Source of the DNA: Corynebacterium tuberculostearicum | GTDB lineage: Bacteria > Actinomycetota > Actinomycetes > Mycobacteriales > Mycobacteriaceae | Length of the DNA stretch: 64,000 nucleotides | NCBI RefSeq assembly: GCF_013408445.1 | Contig: NZ_JACBZL010000001.1 | Coordinates: forward strand, 1,798,001 to 1,862,000 | Reading direction: 5' to 3' | Position numbers and translations under genes: made by a program | Shown here: positions 41,835-49,383 of the stretch, one piece after another | How positions within the stretch are numbered: the stretch's first letter is position 1 | Layout of the letters: every line of letters begins with the position of its first letter | Notes under the pieces: model-generated | Seen by the model: only the letters and a program-made list of their open reading frames with translations | Told to the model about the DNA's origin: nothing | The model's database searches: none

Positions 41835-43199
41835 CTACACCTCCCGGCAGGTAACGCCAGGCTTGTTTTTCTTGGCATCTTTTTTATCTTTTTGGCTTGG
41901 TGCAGTGATACATGGCTTGAGCGCCTTATCGCCCAAATCATTGATCTGTTGCTGCACCTCACCTAGATCACCAGTGGAGAGATGGTCGACGGCGCTGCGT
42001 TCAGATTCCGGCAGGTCCGTGACCTTCAGTGGCGTGAAGTCGCCCTCGCACGGCTGGCTGGAAAATAGCAGCGAGTTGCTGTCATTAATGCATACGTTTT
42101 GGTGTGTGGAGTGTAGTTCCTTGCCAAAGACGGAGTAGTCAGCACCCTGTTGGATGGTGATTTCCTGTGCCTCGTTGGTGGCCACGTAGTAGTTATTGGA
42201 CAAGAAGTTCTTCGCCCACAGTCCGGCACCGATGACCAACGCTAGGACGATGAGCAAGGCGATGAGTACCTTCCAGCCGATCTTTCGGCCGGAAGTTTCG
42301 TCCTCCGCTTCGTCATCAGCTGGCTCGGGGCGCTCCTCCTCACCATCGGCCATGACGGCCGGTGGAATTACTTGAGGCTTGCGGGAGAGCTGTGCCGCCC
42401 GCGAGGCGGAAGAATCCGGATGGGTTGGTTCTTCCGTAGGACCCGCGAGAGCGCCTACGCGGAATGGTTCGTGCTCCTGGGGGCTTTTCTCGGTTACTTC
42501 ACCGATAACCACGGTGACATTATCTGGACCTCCGGAGCGGATAGCTAGGTCCACTAGGGCGGATCCGGCCTGTTCGATGCTGCCTTGCCCCAGTGCGGTT
42601 TCAATAGTGGAGGCTGTTACCGGATCAGAAAGCCCGTCGGAGCACAACAGGATACGGTCGCCGGGCTTGGCGTCGAGGGTAAATAGCGTTGCCTCGACTG
42701 GGCGGCCCGTGTAGGCCTTTAGGATGAGGGACTTTTGCGGGTGCGACGAGACGTCGCCTGGGTCCAGTTCGCCCTTATCCACCAAGGATTGCACGTAGGT
42801 ATCGTCCTTGGTGATCTGCTTGAGCTTGCCGTCGCGCAGCAGGTAGCCGCGGGAATCACCTACGTGGCAGACGCCGAAATCCGTGCCGTTGAAGAGCATG
42901 GTGGACAGCGTGGTGCCCATGCCTTCGGTTTCTGGATGCGCCTTGACGTGATCACTAATGGCCTCATTGGCCTGCTCGGCGGCCGCTTCCAGCAGGGCCT
43001 TGGTGTCTTCCTGGCCCGGATCTTGGTCCAAGATTTCTAGGTGGTTGACCATCAGCTCGGAGGCCACCTCGCCCGCCGCGTGGCCACCCATGCCATCGGC
43101 CAAGATCAGAAGGTGAGGACCGGCGTAGCCTGAGTCCTCGTTGTTGTCGCGAATGAGGCCGCGATCGGACTTAGCAAAGAAGTTCAGCTTCAGTGTCAT
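41835..43199 (-). CDS. pstP: PP2C-type Ser/Thr phosphatase PstP
   Basis: A 454-residue phosphatase that reverses PknA/PknB phosphorylation. The PPM domain (about 1-235) has RGLIRDNNEDSGYAGPHLLILADGMGGHAAGEVAS and ILLCSDGLSDPVT with the metal-binding Asp residues. A disordered linker leads to one helix (about 311, KVLIALLIVLALVIGAGLWA) and an extracellular domain of about 125 residues with four Cys in CINDSN, PCEG, PCIT and VTCREV that may form two disulfides. It overlaps fhaB by ATGA. Confidence 0.95.
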   Translation of the reverse strand: MTLKLNFFAKSDRGLIRDNNEDSGYAGPHLLILADGMGGHAAGEVASELMVNHLEILDQDPGQEDTKALLEAAAEQANEAISDHVKAHPETEGMGTTLSTMLFNGTDFGVCHVGDSRGYLLRDGKLKQITKDDTYVQSLVDKGELDPGDVSSHPQKSLILKAYTGRPVEATLFTLDAKPGDRILLCSDGLSDPVTASTIETALGQGSIEQAGSALVDLAIRSGGPDNVTVVIGEVTEKSPQEHEPFRVGALAGPTEEPTHPDSSASRAAQLSRKPQVIPPAVMADGEEERPEPADDEAEDETSGRKIGWKVLIALLIVLALVIGAGLWAKNFLSNNYYVATNEAQEITIQQGADYSVFGKELHSTHQNVCINDSNSLLFSSQPCEGDFTPLKVTDLPESERSAVDHLSTGDLGEVQQQINDLGDKALKPCITAPSQKDKKDAKKNKPGVTCREV

Positions 43200-43648
43200 G
43201 CGTTCAACCTCACGGTAGTGCGCCCCAGCTTAATTTCGGAGTCCGCGCCGACTACCTCGGGTTGGTCGATGCGCACGCCATTGACAAAGGTGCCATTGCG
43301 AGATTCCAAATCTTCCACAACCCATTCTCTACCGCGGCGGAATAGCCGGGCATGGTGTCCGGAAGAATAATCGTCGCCCGTGACAAAGTCGCAGTCAGAG
43401 GCGCGGCCTAGCGTGCAGTCCTCCAACGTGCCCAATTCCATATGGGAACCCTGCAGGGGACCCTCCACGATGGACAGCTGCTTAATCGCTTCCCGACGCC
43501 GCGGTGCCCCCACCTTCTTCGACTGCTGGCGGATAGCACCAGCAGATTTATTAGTATCGCGGCGCATGGCGTTTAAGGCCACCAGGATAAAAATCCAGAG
43601 CAGAGCCAACAAGCCGATGCGAAGCGCCAGCATGATGACTGCATCCAT
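43196..43648 (-). CDS. fhaB: FHA-domain protein FhaB (FipA-like)
   Basis: A 150-residue protein: an N-terminal membrane helix (MLALRIGLLALLWIFILVAL), a short basic linker (RRDTNKSAGAIRQQSKKVGAPRRREAI) and a C-terminal FHA domain with LGRASDCDFV, SSGHHARLFRRG and LESRNGTFVNG, the phosphothreonine-binding loops. In mycobacteria the orthologue (FhaB/FipA) is recruited to the division site and is a PknA/PknB substrate. It lies between fhaA (25-base gap) and pstP (ATGA overlap). Confidence 0.92.
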   Translation of the reverse strand: MDAVIMLALRIGLLALLWIFILVALNAMRRDTNKSAGAIRQQSKKVGAPRRREAIKQLSIVEGPLQGSHMELGTLEDCTLGRASDCDFVTGDDYSSGHHARLFRRGREWVVEDLESRNGTFVNGVRIDQPEVVGADSEIKLGRTTVRLNA

Positions 43649-43673
43649 GGCGACCTCCCTTCCTTAACTGAAC

Positions 43674-44507
43674 TTAGTAGCTGTGCGAATCAAGGCCCGT
43701 GATGCGGACCTCGATGTGGGAATGGCCCATGGTGATCACATCGCCATCGGCAAGCAGCCAATTATCAATCGGCGTTTCATTCACCGTGGTGCCGTTGGTG
43801 GACTGCAAATCCACCAGAACCGCATCCTGGCCGTTCCAGGTGATTTCCGCGTGCTGGCGGGATACGCCAGTATCCGGCAGGCGCAGGTCGGCGTCGTTGC
43901 TGCGGCCGATAATATTGGAGCCTTCTTGCACGTGATACACGCGCGAAGAGCCATCCTGCAGCATCAGGTTGACTGCTGGGCCCTGCGGCTGCGGGGCGGG
44001 TTGACTATCTGGAGCAATGAAAGCGGTAGTTACCGCGTCATCAGCCGTATTCTCGTGCTGCTCGGTCATCTGGTCCTCCTGACCATCAAAGTCGTGGAAA
44101 ATAGCCTCAAAACCGGTCTCTTCCGTGGGCTCGTGATCAATAAACGAGGACACGCGAAGCTGACCCGTGCGCAAACCAGATTCTTCTGCCACTCGCACGA
44201 TCACGGGGCCCGCAAGGGACCATCCGCTATTGCGAATAAAGCGCGACAACTGGTCTGCACAATCGGCCGGCAAATTGCGATCCTGCGACAAGTTCTCCAA
44301 ATCCTTGGAGGAGACACCCACAGTCATTACGTTCGGACTATAAAGGTTGTCATCGTCGCCGCGCGCAAGATTGTCCTGAGCCTCTTGCTTCAAAAGCTCA
44401 TCAATTTCCGCGGGAACGACCTTGCCGCCGAAGACAAGGGCCATGCCATTATCAAGGCCGCGTTGCATGGCGGAGTCCAGCTTCGCCAGCTTTTCTAAAA
44501 ACGCCAC
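43674..44507 (-). CDS. fhaA: FHA-domain protein FhaA with N-terminal DUF3662 domain
   Basis: A 277-residue cytoplasmic protein. The N-terminal domain (about 1-125, FLEKLAKLDSAMQRGLDNGMALVFGG and onward) is the DUF3662 type found in actinobacterial FhaA. A Gln/Pro-rich linker follows, then a C-terminal FHA domain (IIGRSNDADLRLPDTGVSRQHAEI, LQSTNGTTVNE). FhaA binds the phosphorylated pseudokinase MviN/MurJ in mycobacteria and tunes wall synthesis. The GTG start has GGAAAGGAG 8 bases upstream. It heads the operon: TATACT about 44 bases upstream is a candidate -10 box, next to a direct repeat of CTGATCGCT. Confidence 0.93.
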   Translation of the reverse strand: MAFLEKLAKLDSAMQRGLDNGMALVFGGKVVPAEIDELLKQEAQDNLARGDDDNLYSPNVMTVGVSSKDLENLSQDRNLPADCADQLSRFIRNSGWSLAGPVIVRVAEESGLRTGQLRVSSFIDHEPTEETGFEAIFHDFDGQEDQMTEQHENTADDAVTTAFIAPDSQPAPQPQGPAVNLMLQDGSSRVYHVQEGSNIIGRSNDADLRLPDTGVSRQHAEITWNGQDAVLVDLQSTNGTTVNETPIDNWLLADGDVITMGHSHIEVRITGLDSHSY

Positions 44508-44706
44508 GAGCCATTCTCCTTTCCACCATGCAGCGATCAGTAGCGATCAGTATAGTTTGTTCACTCCCTCGAAACGTAGATGGCGACGCGAAAGTTCCCA
44601 GAAATTTCGCCACCCCCTCCTCGAAATAATCCACTTTTCCTGCAGATTTGTAGTTCAGTGCGATCTTCGTGGTATCTTTATCAAGTCGCTAAGACAACCA
44701 CACCCT

Positions 44707-44794
44707 GCCCGGGTGGCGGAATTGGCAGACGCGCTGGCTTCAGGTGCCAGTGTTCGATAAGAACGTGCGGGTTCAAGTCCCGCCCCGGGCACCA
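44707..44794 (+). tRNA. tRNA-Leu (anticodon CAG)
   Basis: A class II tRNA with acceptor arms GCCCGGG/CCCGGGC, anticodon stem CTGGC/GCCAG around loop TTCAGGT (anticodon CAG), a long variable arm TGTTCGATAAGAACG and T-arm GCGGGTTCAAGTCCCGC. Discriminator A and encoded CCA end at 44794. Its 3' end is a copy of the right flank of the adjacent insertion element. Confidence 0.97.
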
Positions 44795-44795
44795 T
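44780..44795 (+). repeat. Left copy of 16-bp direct repeat flanking the IS481-type element
   Basis: CCGCCCCGGGCACCAT, the 3' end of tRNA-Leu plus one base. The identical copy is at 46209-46224. The element between them inserted at, or duplicated, the tRNA end. Confidence 0.85.
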
Positions 44796-44801
44796 GTGAA
44801 G

Positions 44802-44838
44802 TCTCGAGACATCGTTCCTATGGTGTCTCGAGATTTTT
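44802..44838. terminator. Hairpin with T-run in the left end of the insertion element
   Basis: TCTCGAGACA (44802-44811) pairs perfectly with TGTCTCGAGA (44824-44833), followed on the plus strand by TTTTT. It lies 7 bases after tRNA-Leu and can replace the tRNA terminator displaced by the insertion. It also overlaps the transposase stop. Confidence 0.7.
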
Positions 44839-46047
44839 CGTTTTTGTTGTGCCCCGGGTGGCGGTGATTTCGTTGTCTTTTTGGTTGTAGTAGACCTTGT
44901 CGGCTTCCATCGTGTAGGCGGCTATTTGTTCCCCGGTTGCAGCTATTTTGATGGTGACGTGTTCATCTTTGCATGTCATGGTGATGGGTTTTCCTGTCCA
45001 TCGGCGCCCGATGTATAGGCGGCGTAGTTTTCCGCGCCACCGCAGTGTAGTTTTGCCGTTTTTGCCTACTTTGTCTGTGCGTAAGCGAAATTCATGTGTG
45101 TGTTTGATGGATGCGGGTCTAGCTTTAGGCAGTGCGTTGTAGGCTTCGGCTGGGGTGTAGCGGTGTAGCGCTCTGTGTGGGCGTTTGTAGTTGTAGTATT
45201 CGATGATTTCGGTTAACTGTTCATTGAGTTCTTCGATGCTTTTAGCTGTGGCTTTGTTTGCAAGGGCTACTTTAAGTGTGTGATGGAAGCGCTCTACTTT
45301 TCCCTGGGTTTGGGGATGGTATGGCTTTCCGTTCTTTTGGATAATTGCTAGGTCTACTAGGAGTTGTTCGAAGCCGTTGCGGGTGGGTTTAGTGCGGTCA
45401 CAGTTGGTGGTGAAGGCTCTACCGTTGTCGGTGAGGGTTGATTGTGGATATCCGTGACGTTTTCCTGCGTGGATGAAGCTTTCTAAGACATTTTCTACTG
45501 TGGCGTGTGTGTAGGCGTGGCAGGAAATGATGAACCTTGAGTGGTCATCGAGGATGGTTAAGATAGCGACTTTTCTATGGCCAGTTATTGTCCAGTCGCT
45601 GTAGTCCATTTGCCAGGTTTCGTTGGGCTGGTCTGCTTGAAACCGTCTCCATGAGCTGCGGGGACGCTTTTGCGGTTGTGGGGTGATGTGTCCGTTGTTG
45701 GCCAGTACTCGGTGAATGGTTGATGGTGCAGGGGCAGGATTGATGCCGTCGCGTTGCAAGTGCCACGCAATAGTATGTGCTCCTGCGTTTGTGCCTTGCT
45801 CTATGAGTTCTTGTCGTAGCTTTAGAATTCGGTCAACCACCGTGGGGGCTAGGGCTCGGGGATTGGTGTGTGGGCGCTTGGACCGGGGTTCTAAGGCCTC
45901 TATTCCGCCGTTGTGATAGCGGCGCTGAAGGGTTCGGATCCATCTGGTGCTGATGTTGAAGTGTTCGGCTGTTTCAGCTTGAGTCATGCCGGTAGCAAGC
46001 ATTGTTTCAATGATGATTTTAGGGGCGGGTTTCGAGTTGTTCTCCAC
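44818..46047 (-). CDS. IS481-family transposase
   Basis: A full-length 409-residue DDE transposase. The N-terminal helix-turn-helix (GMTQAETAEHFNISTRWIRTLQRRY) is followed by a second HTH-like segment and the integrase core: WQMDYSDWT (first Asp), STLTDNGRAF (second Asp) and HPQTQGKVERFHHTL (Glu). All catalytic residues are present and the frame is unbroken, so the element may be active. The GTG start at 46047 has no clear ribosome-binding site. Codon use and lower G+C differ from the surrounding core genes. Confidence 0.92.
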   Translation of the reverse strand: MENNSKPAPKIIIETMLATGMTQAETAEHFNISTRWIRTLQRRYHNGGIEALEPRSKRPHTNPRALAPTVVDRILKLRQELIEQGTNAGAHTIAWHLQRDGINPAPAPSTIHRVLANNGHITPQPQKRPRSSWRRFQADQPNETWQMDYSDWTITGHRKVAILTILDDHSRFIISCHAYTHATVENVLESFIHAGKRHGYPQSTLTDNGRAFTTNCDRTKPTRNGFEQLLVDLAIIQKNGKPYHPQTQGKVERFHHTLKVALANKATAKSIEELNEQLTEIIEYYNYKRPHRALHRYTPAEAYNALPKARPASIKHTHEFRLRTDKVGKNGKTTLRWRGKLRRLYIGRRWTGKPITMTCKDEHVTIKIAATGEQIAAYTMEADKVYYNQKDNEITATRGTTKTKNLETP

Positions 46048-46208
46048 TTATTCAGCATGGCGGAACTATGTCTCGAGACATGCCGGTTCACCCCCGCGGG
46101 GCACTCCCGCCCAAAATCGTGCTGCCGGATCGATGTAACGAGACATTCCCGCAGGACAAACCGGAACGATCTCATAAGACATGCGGAACGATGTCATGGA
46201 ACCAGACA

Positions 46209-46224
46209 CCGCCCCGGGCACCAT
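46209..46224 (+). repeat. Right copy of 16-bp direct repeat flanking the IS481-type element
   Basis: CCGCCCCGGGCACCAT, identical to the tRNA-Leu 3' end at 44780-44795. The bases after it (CGAAATCCGG and a hairpin) are what would follow the tRNA if the element were removed. Confidence 0.85.
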
Positions 46225-46230
46225 CGAAAT

Positions 46231-46279
46231 CCGGGGATGGAAACCAAAGAAGTTTCCACTCCGGTTCTTTTTATTTTTC
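46231..46279 (+). terminator. Original terminator of tRNA-Leu, now beyond the insertion element
   Basis: TGGAAAC (46238-46244) pairs with GTTTCCA (46252-46258), with outer CCGG/CCGG, followed by TTCTTTTTATTTTT. No plus-strand gene now lies directly upstream; joining it to 44795 restores a tRNA-trailer-terminator order. Confidence 0.75.
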
Positions 46280-46326
46280 CTAATCGCTGTTCTTCTGCTT
46301 AGTGCGCAGCATATCCATGCTCATCA
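46280..46326. repeat. Left copy of 47-bp direct repeat bracketing the copper block
   Basis: 46 of 47 bases match 54796-54842, which is the last 15 codons plus stop of the LURP-one-like gene on the minus strand. The copy starts exactly at the stop codon and follows the T-run of the tRNA-Leu terminator. Confidence 0.85.
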
Positions 46327-46460
46327 ATCATGTACTGGGTAGCAGTATTTAATTCCTGCTGGGAAATATCCCACAAACTCGGCCCCCGCCGCTGACCCTC
46401 CCCAGTGGTCGTAGTAGCGGGGGTTGGGGTGGAGTTCGGATAGTCCTGCGAAGTGCTCAT
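46299..46460 (-). CDS. Possible small protein (53 aa)
   Basis: A short minus-strand frame MSTSQDYPNSTPTPATTTT and onward, ending QQELNTATQYMIDEHGYAAH. The Pro/Thr-rich start and sensible LWDISQQELNTATQY segment look protein-like, but no ribosome-binding site precedes the ATG. Its last codons are read from the 47-bp repeat in a different frame from the LURP-one-like gene, so the present C-terminus may be a product of the rearrangement. Treat as uncertain; no family recognised. Confidence 0.35.
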   Translation of the reverse strand: MSTSQDYPNSTPTPATTTTGEGQRRGPSLWDISQQELNTATQYMIDEHGYAAH

Positions 46461-46471
46461 AGTACTAAGGC

Positions 46472-46523
46472 AACCACACTAACCTTGTGGACAACCCGCA
46501 CACGGCTAGTGTGGTTATCCACA
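46472..46523. other. Inverted repeat with DnaA-box-like sites
   Basis: AACCACACTA (46472-46481) and TAGTGTGGTT (46507-46516) form a perfect 10-bp inverted repeat. A perfect DnaA box TTATCCACA overlaps its right arm (46515-46523), and TTGTGGACAA with a one-change minus-strand box lies in the spacer. It is located between the small frame ending upstream and the broken exonuclease gene. Confidence 0.5.
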
Positions 46524-46636
46524 GAAATCCACGTTGGTTGCAGTGTTCGATAGCGTTTAGGCGGGCGTCGGTATGGGCCTCTTGGCTTGAGGCCATAGGC
46601 TTCTTAGAAAACCTCCTCAACCGCTACACCCCACGC

Positions 46637-46800
46637 ATGCCGTGCGAGCCGGTCTTTGCGGTCATTGATACCGAAACCACCGGCTTTAACAAGCGCTACG
46701 ACCGCATCATTGGACTTGCTGCCGTGCGCGCTGACGCATACTTCAATCCCGTTGACTCCTGGCACACATTGCTCACCCCTGACACCAACGCCGTGTTCAC
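46637..46800 (+). pseudogene. Truncated 3'-5' exonuclease (DnaQ/DEDDh type)
   Basis: MPCEPVFAVIDTETTGFNKRYDRIIGLAAVRADAYFNPVDSWHTLLTPD is the N-terminal Exo I motif (DTETTG, two catalytic carboxylates) of a DnaQ-like exonuclease. After TLLTPD the similarity stops: the frame runs on as TTRGTPPPTSALNPAVG into the convergent copO gene. The later Exo II and Exo III motifs are absent, so the gene was cut when the copper block arrived. The true start could be upstream of 46637. Confidence 0.6.
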
Positions 46801-46850
46801 TACTCGGGGGACACCCCCGCCCACCTCGGCACTCAACCCTGCTGTGGGGG

Positions 46851-48332
46851 TTACTCGTAGCGAAGCGAGCTGAACATCCCGGTTTCCATGTGATAGGCGT
46901 TATGGCAGTGAAATGCCCACTCACCGGGGTTGTCAGCGATCAGGTCGGCGATCATGGTTTCACCGTGGCGGAGAAGGACGGTGTCCTTGCGTAGCCCGTC
47001 GCTGCCGGGCAGCGCCCACGTGTGGCCGTGGATGTGCATGGGATGGGGCATCATGGTCCTGTTGCGCATGACCATCCGCAGGCGCTGGCCCTCCTGCACG
47101 GTCGCGGAGGAGGATTGGCCGTCGGTGAGAATGCTCCATTCATACGGCATCATCTGCCCGCCCAGGTCGATGCTGACTTCTCGGTCTGGTGTGCCCTCGG
47201 GCAGGAGTGCACGGTCTGCTGGCTTCAGGGAGGACAGAAGCAGTCCGGTGGACGACAACTCGGGGAAGTCGACATCGGGGCGGGGGGCCTGGCCGCCGGC
47301 GGTGCGGATGACGGCGAAGGCGCGGTCATCCTTACCCACCGCCAAAGCCGTGAGCGGGAAGATGCCGTCGTCGAGGATGACCTCGACGTCGACACGCTCG
47401 CCCATCGACAGGTAGATCGATTCGGTCTTCCTGGGCTGGACAGGGAAGCCGTCGGTGTGGGTGACGGTCATGCGGTGGCCACCGAGGGCCACCTTGAAGA
47501 TGGTGTCACCGCCGGAGTTGATAAACCGCAGGCGGGCCTTGTCGCCCGGGCGAGCCTCGAAGGTCCGGTGAGCACGGGGGATACGTCCGTTGATGAGGTA
47601 GTGCGGATACATCACATCGCCGGCATCCCCGCCCAGTACCCGGTCCGGGGTGCCGTGCATCATATGGCCGTGGCCTCCCATCCCCTTCTTCCCGTTATGG
47701 TCGCCCGAACCCATTCCGGTGAGCTTGTCGAGCTCATCGTCGGGAGTGCCCTGAATGCCATCGACCCAGTCGTCGAGCACGATGGTCCACTCGACGTCCT
47801 GGTCCTCAGCGTCTTGCGGGTCACGGATGATCAGTGGGGCGTGGAGGCCGCGATCAAGCTGCAGGCCGGAGTGGGAATGGTAGAAGTAGGTGCCACCGTG
47901 GGGGACTTCAAAAACATAGGAGAAAGACTTGCCAGGTTCAATGGGGTCCTGGGTCATGCCGGGCACACCGTCGGCTGCGTTGTGGAGTGCGATGCCATGC
48001 CAGTGGATGGAGGTGCTCTCAGGCAGTTCATTGGTGATATCGACCTGTAGGACGTCGCCGGCAGTGGCCTCAATGGCCGCATCCCCGGTGTCAGAGACGT
48101 ATCCCCACGTCTTGGCTTCGATGCCGCCGATATCCAGAGAGAGGGGCCGGGCGTTCAGTGTCCGGCGCACCGTCGGCTCACCGAGCGCAGTGGGGGTGGG
48201 AGTGGGGCGAAGAGAGGAACCTGGTGCCGAGGCAGCGGGTCCAGGGTCGCTGGTGCAGGCGGCCACGGCCCCAGTGCCGGCGAGAACGAGCCCGCCGAGC
48301 AGAAACTGTCGTCGGGAAAACGCGTTCATCAT
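46851..48332 (-). CDS. copO: Multicopper oxidase CopO, exported
   Basis: A 493-residue laccase-like oxidase that probably oxidises Cu(I) to less toxic Cu(II) outside the membrane. The N-terminus SRRQFLLGGLVLAGTGAVAACTS has a twin-arginine signal and a Cys suggestive of a lipoprotein. Copper ligands are complete: HWHGIALHN, FYHSHSGLQ, HPMHIHGHTW and FHCHNAYHMETGM with the axial Met. A His/Met-rich segment (GGHGHMMHG) may bind extra copper. The ATG at 48332 has AAGGAAGG 7 bases upstream and starts the signal, so longer frames are rejected. It lies 71 bases after cueP and is likely co-transcribed under the CopR box. Confidence 0.93.
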   Translation of the reverse strand: MMNAFSRRQFLLGGLVLAGTGAVAACTSDPGPAASAPGSSLRPTPTPTALGEPTVRRTLNARPLSLDIGGIEAKTWGYVSDTGDAAIEATAGDVLQVDITNELPESTSIHWHGIALHNAADGVPGMTQDPIEPGKSFSYVFEVPHGGTYFYHSHSGLQLDRGLHAPLIIRDPQDAEDQDVEWTIVLDDWVDGIQGTPDDELDKLTGMGSGDHNGKKGMGGHGHMMHGTPDRVLGGDAGDVMYPHYLINGRIPRAHRTFEARPGDKARLRFINSGGDTIFKVALGGHRMTVTHTDGFPVQPRKTESIYLSMGERVDVEVILDDGIFPLTALAVGKDDRAFAVIRTAGGQAPRPDVDFPELSSTGLLLSSLKPADRALLPEGTPDREVSIDLGGQMMPYEWSILTDGQSSSATVQEGQRLRMVMRNRTMMPHPMHIHGHTWALPGSDGLRKDTVLLRHGETMIADLIADNPGEWAFHCHNAYHMETGMFSSLRYE

Positions 48333-48403
48333 GATTTGACCTTCCTTGGTGCTAGATTTCAGTGACACGGGAGACAGGCGCAGGTGAGGATCCTGCTGAG
48401 CCA

Positions 48404-48979
48404 TTACGTCAGGCGCAGGTCTGTGACACAGGTGGCACCGTCGTCAGCGGTGGAAAACTCCGTGGTGCCGGTATGGCCCTGGTAGCTGACCTCAATCTGG
48501 CCGGTGGCATCATCGGGAAGCCAGAAGCCAATAAACCCGTTGTCGAAGGTGGTTGTCGTCTCGTCCACCAGCACCTCACCGGTCGCCTCATCGGTGATCG
48601 TGACCTGGATATCCTCATTGTCGAGTTCCCCCTGGCAGGTCGTGAGGCTGTGGTAGAAGCAGTCGTGGGTGGAGGTGAGATAGGGTGCGATCGAGACATA
48701 CGTCTGATTGTCGGGAAGATCGAGCACAACTTCCTGGTCATCGCTCGAGAGCAGCAGTTCATCGGCACGCACTGAAGCGTTCAGATCCGTGGGACGCTCA
48801 GAGACCTTCTGCCGGTCGAGGTGATCAATGATCTCCACCGCGTCCATGCCGGCCAGGCCATGGGTAGTCAGGAATGTATCCTGGGACACCGTCCCGTCGG
48901 CGGTGGGTTCCGGGTCGGCGGCCGAACACCCCGTGAGGGCGAGGGCAAGGGCGGCGGCTGCGATCGCTGCTCGTTTCAC
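48404..48979 (-). CDS. cueP: CueP-like periplasmic/exported copper-binding lipoprotein
   Basis: A 191-residue lipoprotein: signal MKRAAIAAAALALALTGC (lipobox LTGC) and a CueP-like domain, with FLTTHGLAGMDAVEIIDHLD, SIAPYLTSTHDCFYHSLTTCQGELDNEDIQVTI, FDNGFIGFWLPDD and a final ATCVTDLRL. Three conserved cysteines (HDC, TTC, ATC) match the copper-binding cysteines of Salmonella CueP, which delivers or stores copper in the periplasm. The GTG start at 48979 has AAGGAG 6 bases upstream. It is divergent from copR, with the CopR box in the shared region, and upstream of copO on the same strand. Confidence 0.88.
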   Translation of the reverse strand: MKRAAIAAAALALALTGCSAADPEPTADGTVSQDTFLTTHGLAGMDAVEIIDHLDRQKVSERPTDLNASVRADELLLSSDDQEVVLDLPDNQTYVSIAPYLTSTHDCFYHSLTTCQGELDNEDIQVTITDEATGEVLVDETTTTFDNGFIGFWLPDDATGQIEVSYQGHTGTTEFSTADDGATCVTDLRLT

Positions 48980-49383
48980 GTCAATCTCCTTGGATCGTGG
49001 TAAGACCGTGAGAAGACACCGCCTCAAGGTCGATGCCATACCTTTATCTAGCACGGGTGCCTGACGGACTAGAAATCAAAAACCCTGCTCACAGCCTTAT
49101 AACAGGGCGAAAAGGGGGTGAATTCGGTGGGCTGGGTCACCACCGGAACACCACCCCACAGCCGTGGGCGATGTCCTTCTACCCGCCCTAGGTATGCGGT
49201 GCAGACAGTGAAATCCCTGGTGGCGCCTGCTGAACCGAACAGGGGAGGCGATACCGCCGACCCGGGGTGGGGCACAGGGGTGACGGCGGTCGAAGGGTGA
49301 TGTTTGAAGATTTGATGAAGATTTCCCCGCCGGGCACTGAGCGAGGGTGGTATTCCCCCCTGACCGGAGCGATACTGGGGTCT
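48980..49383. promoter_or_regulatory. Divergent cueP-copO / copR-copS control region
   Basis: This 404-base region has no gene. It contains a weak hairpin (CCCTG...CAGGG around 49083-49107), GGTG/CACC inverted segments near 49126-49150 and the tandem CopR box at 49305-49324. Before copR, GATACT (49370-49375) lies 8 bases ahead of the ATG, a possible -10 box for a leaderless copR message. Confidence 0.6.
49305..49324 (+). promoter_or_regulatory. Tandem CopR box
   Basis: TGAAGATTT-GA-TGAAGATTT, two perfect 9-bp direct repeats with a 2-base spacer, 59 bases before the copR start. It matches, from memory, the tandem repeat reported as the CopR site of C. glutamicum, and it lies at the equivalent place between copR and its divergent neighbour. 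Confidence 0.85.

Larger units (their letters stand above)
44796..46208 (-). mobile_element. IS481-type insertion sequence at the 3' end of tRNA-Leu
   Basis: A 1.41-kb element containing one intact transposase gene. Both ends carry copies of GACATCGTTCC in opposite orientation (44808-44818 on the plus strand; its complement GGAACGATGTC near 46188-46198), with additional GGAACGAT-CTCAT copies on the right. These look like transposase-binding repeats. A 16-bp direct repeat (tRNA-Leu 3' end) flanks it. The tRNA is intact, and its original trailer and terminator now lie on the far side at 46225-46279. Confidence 0.8.
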
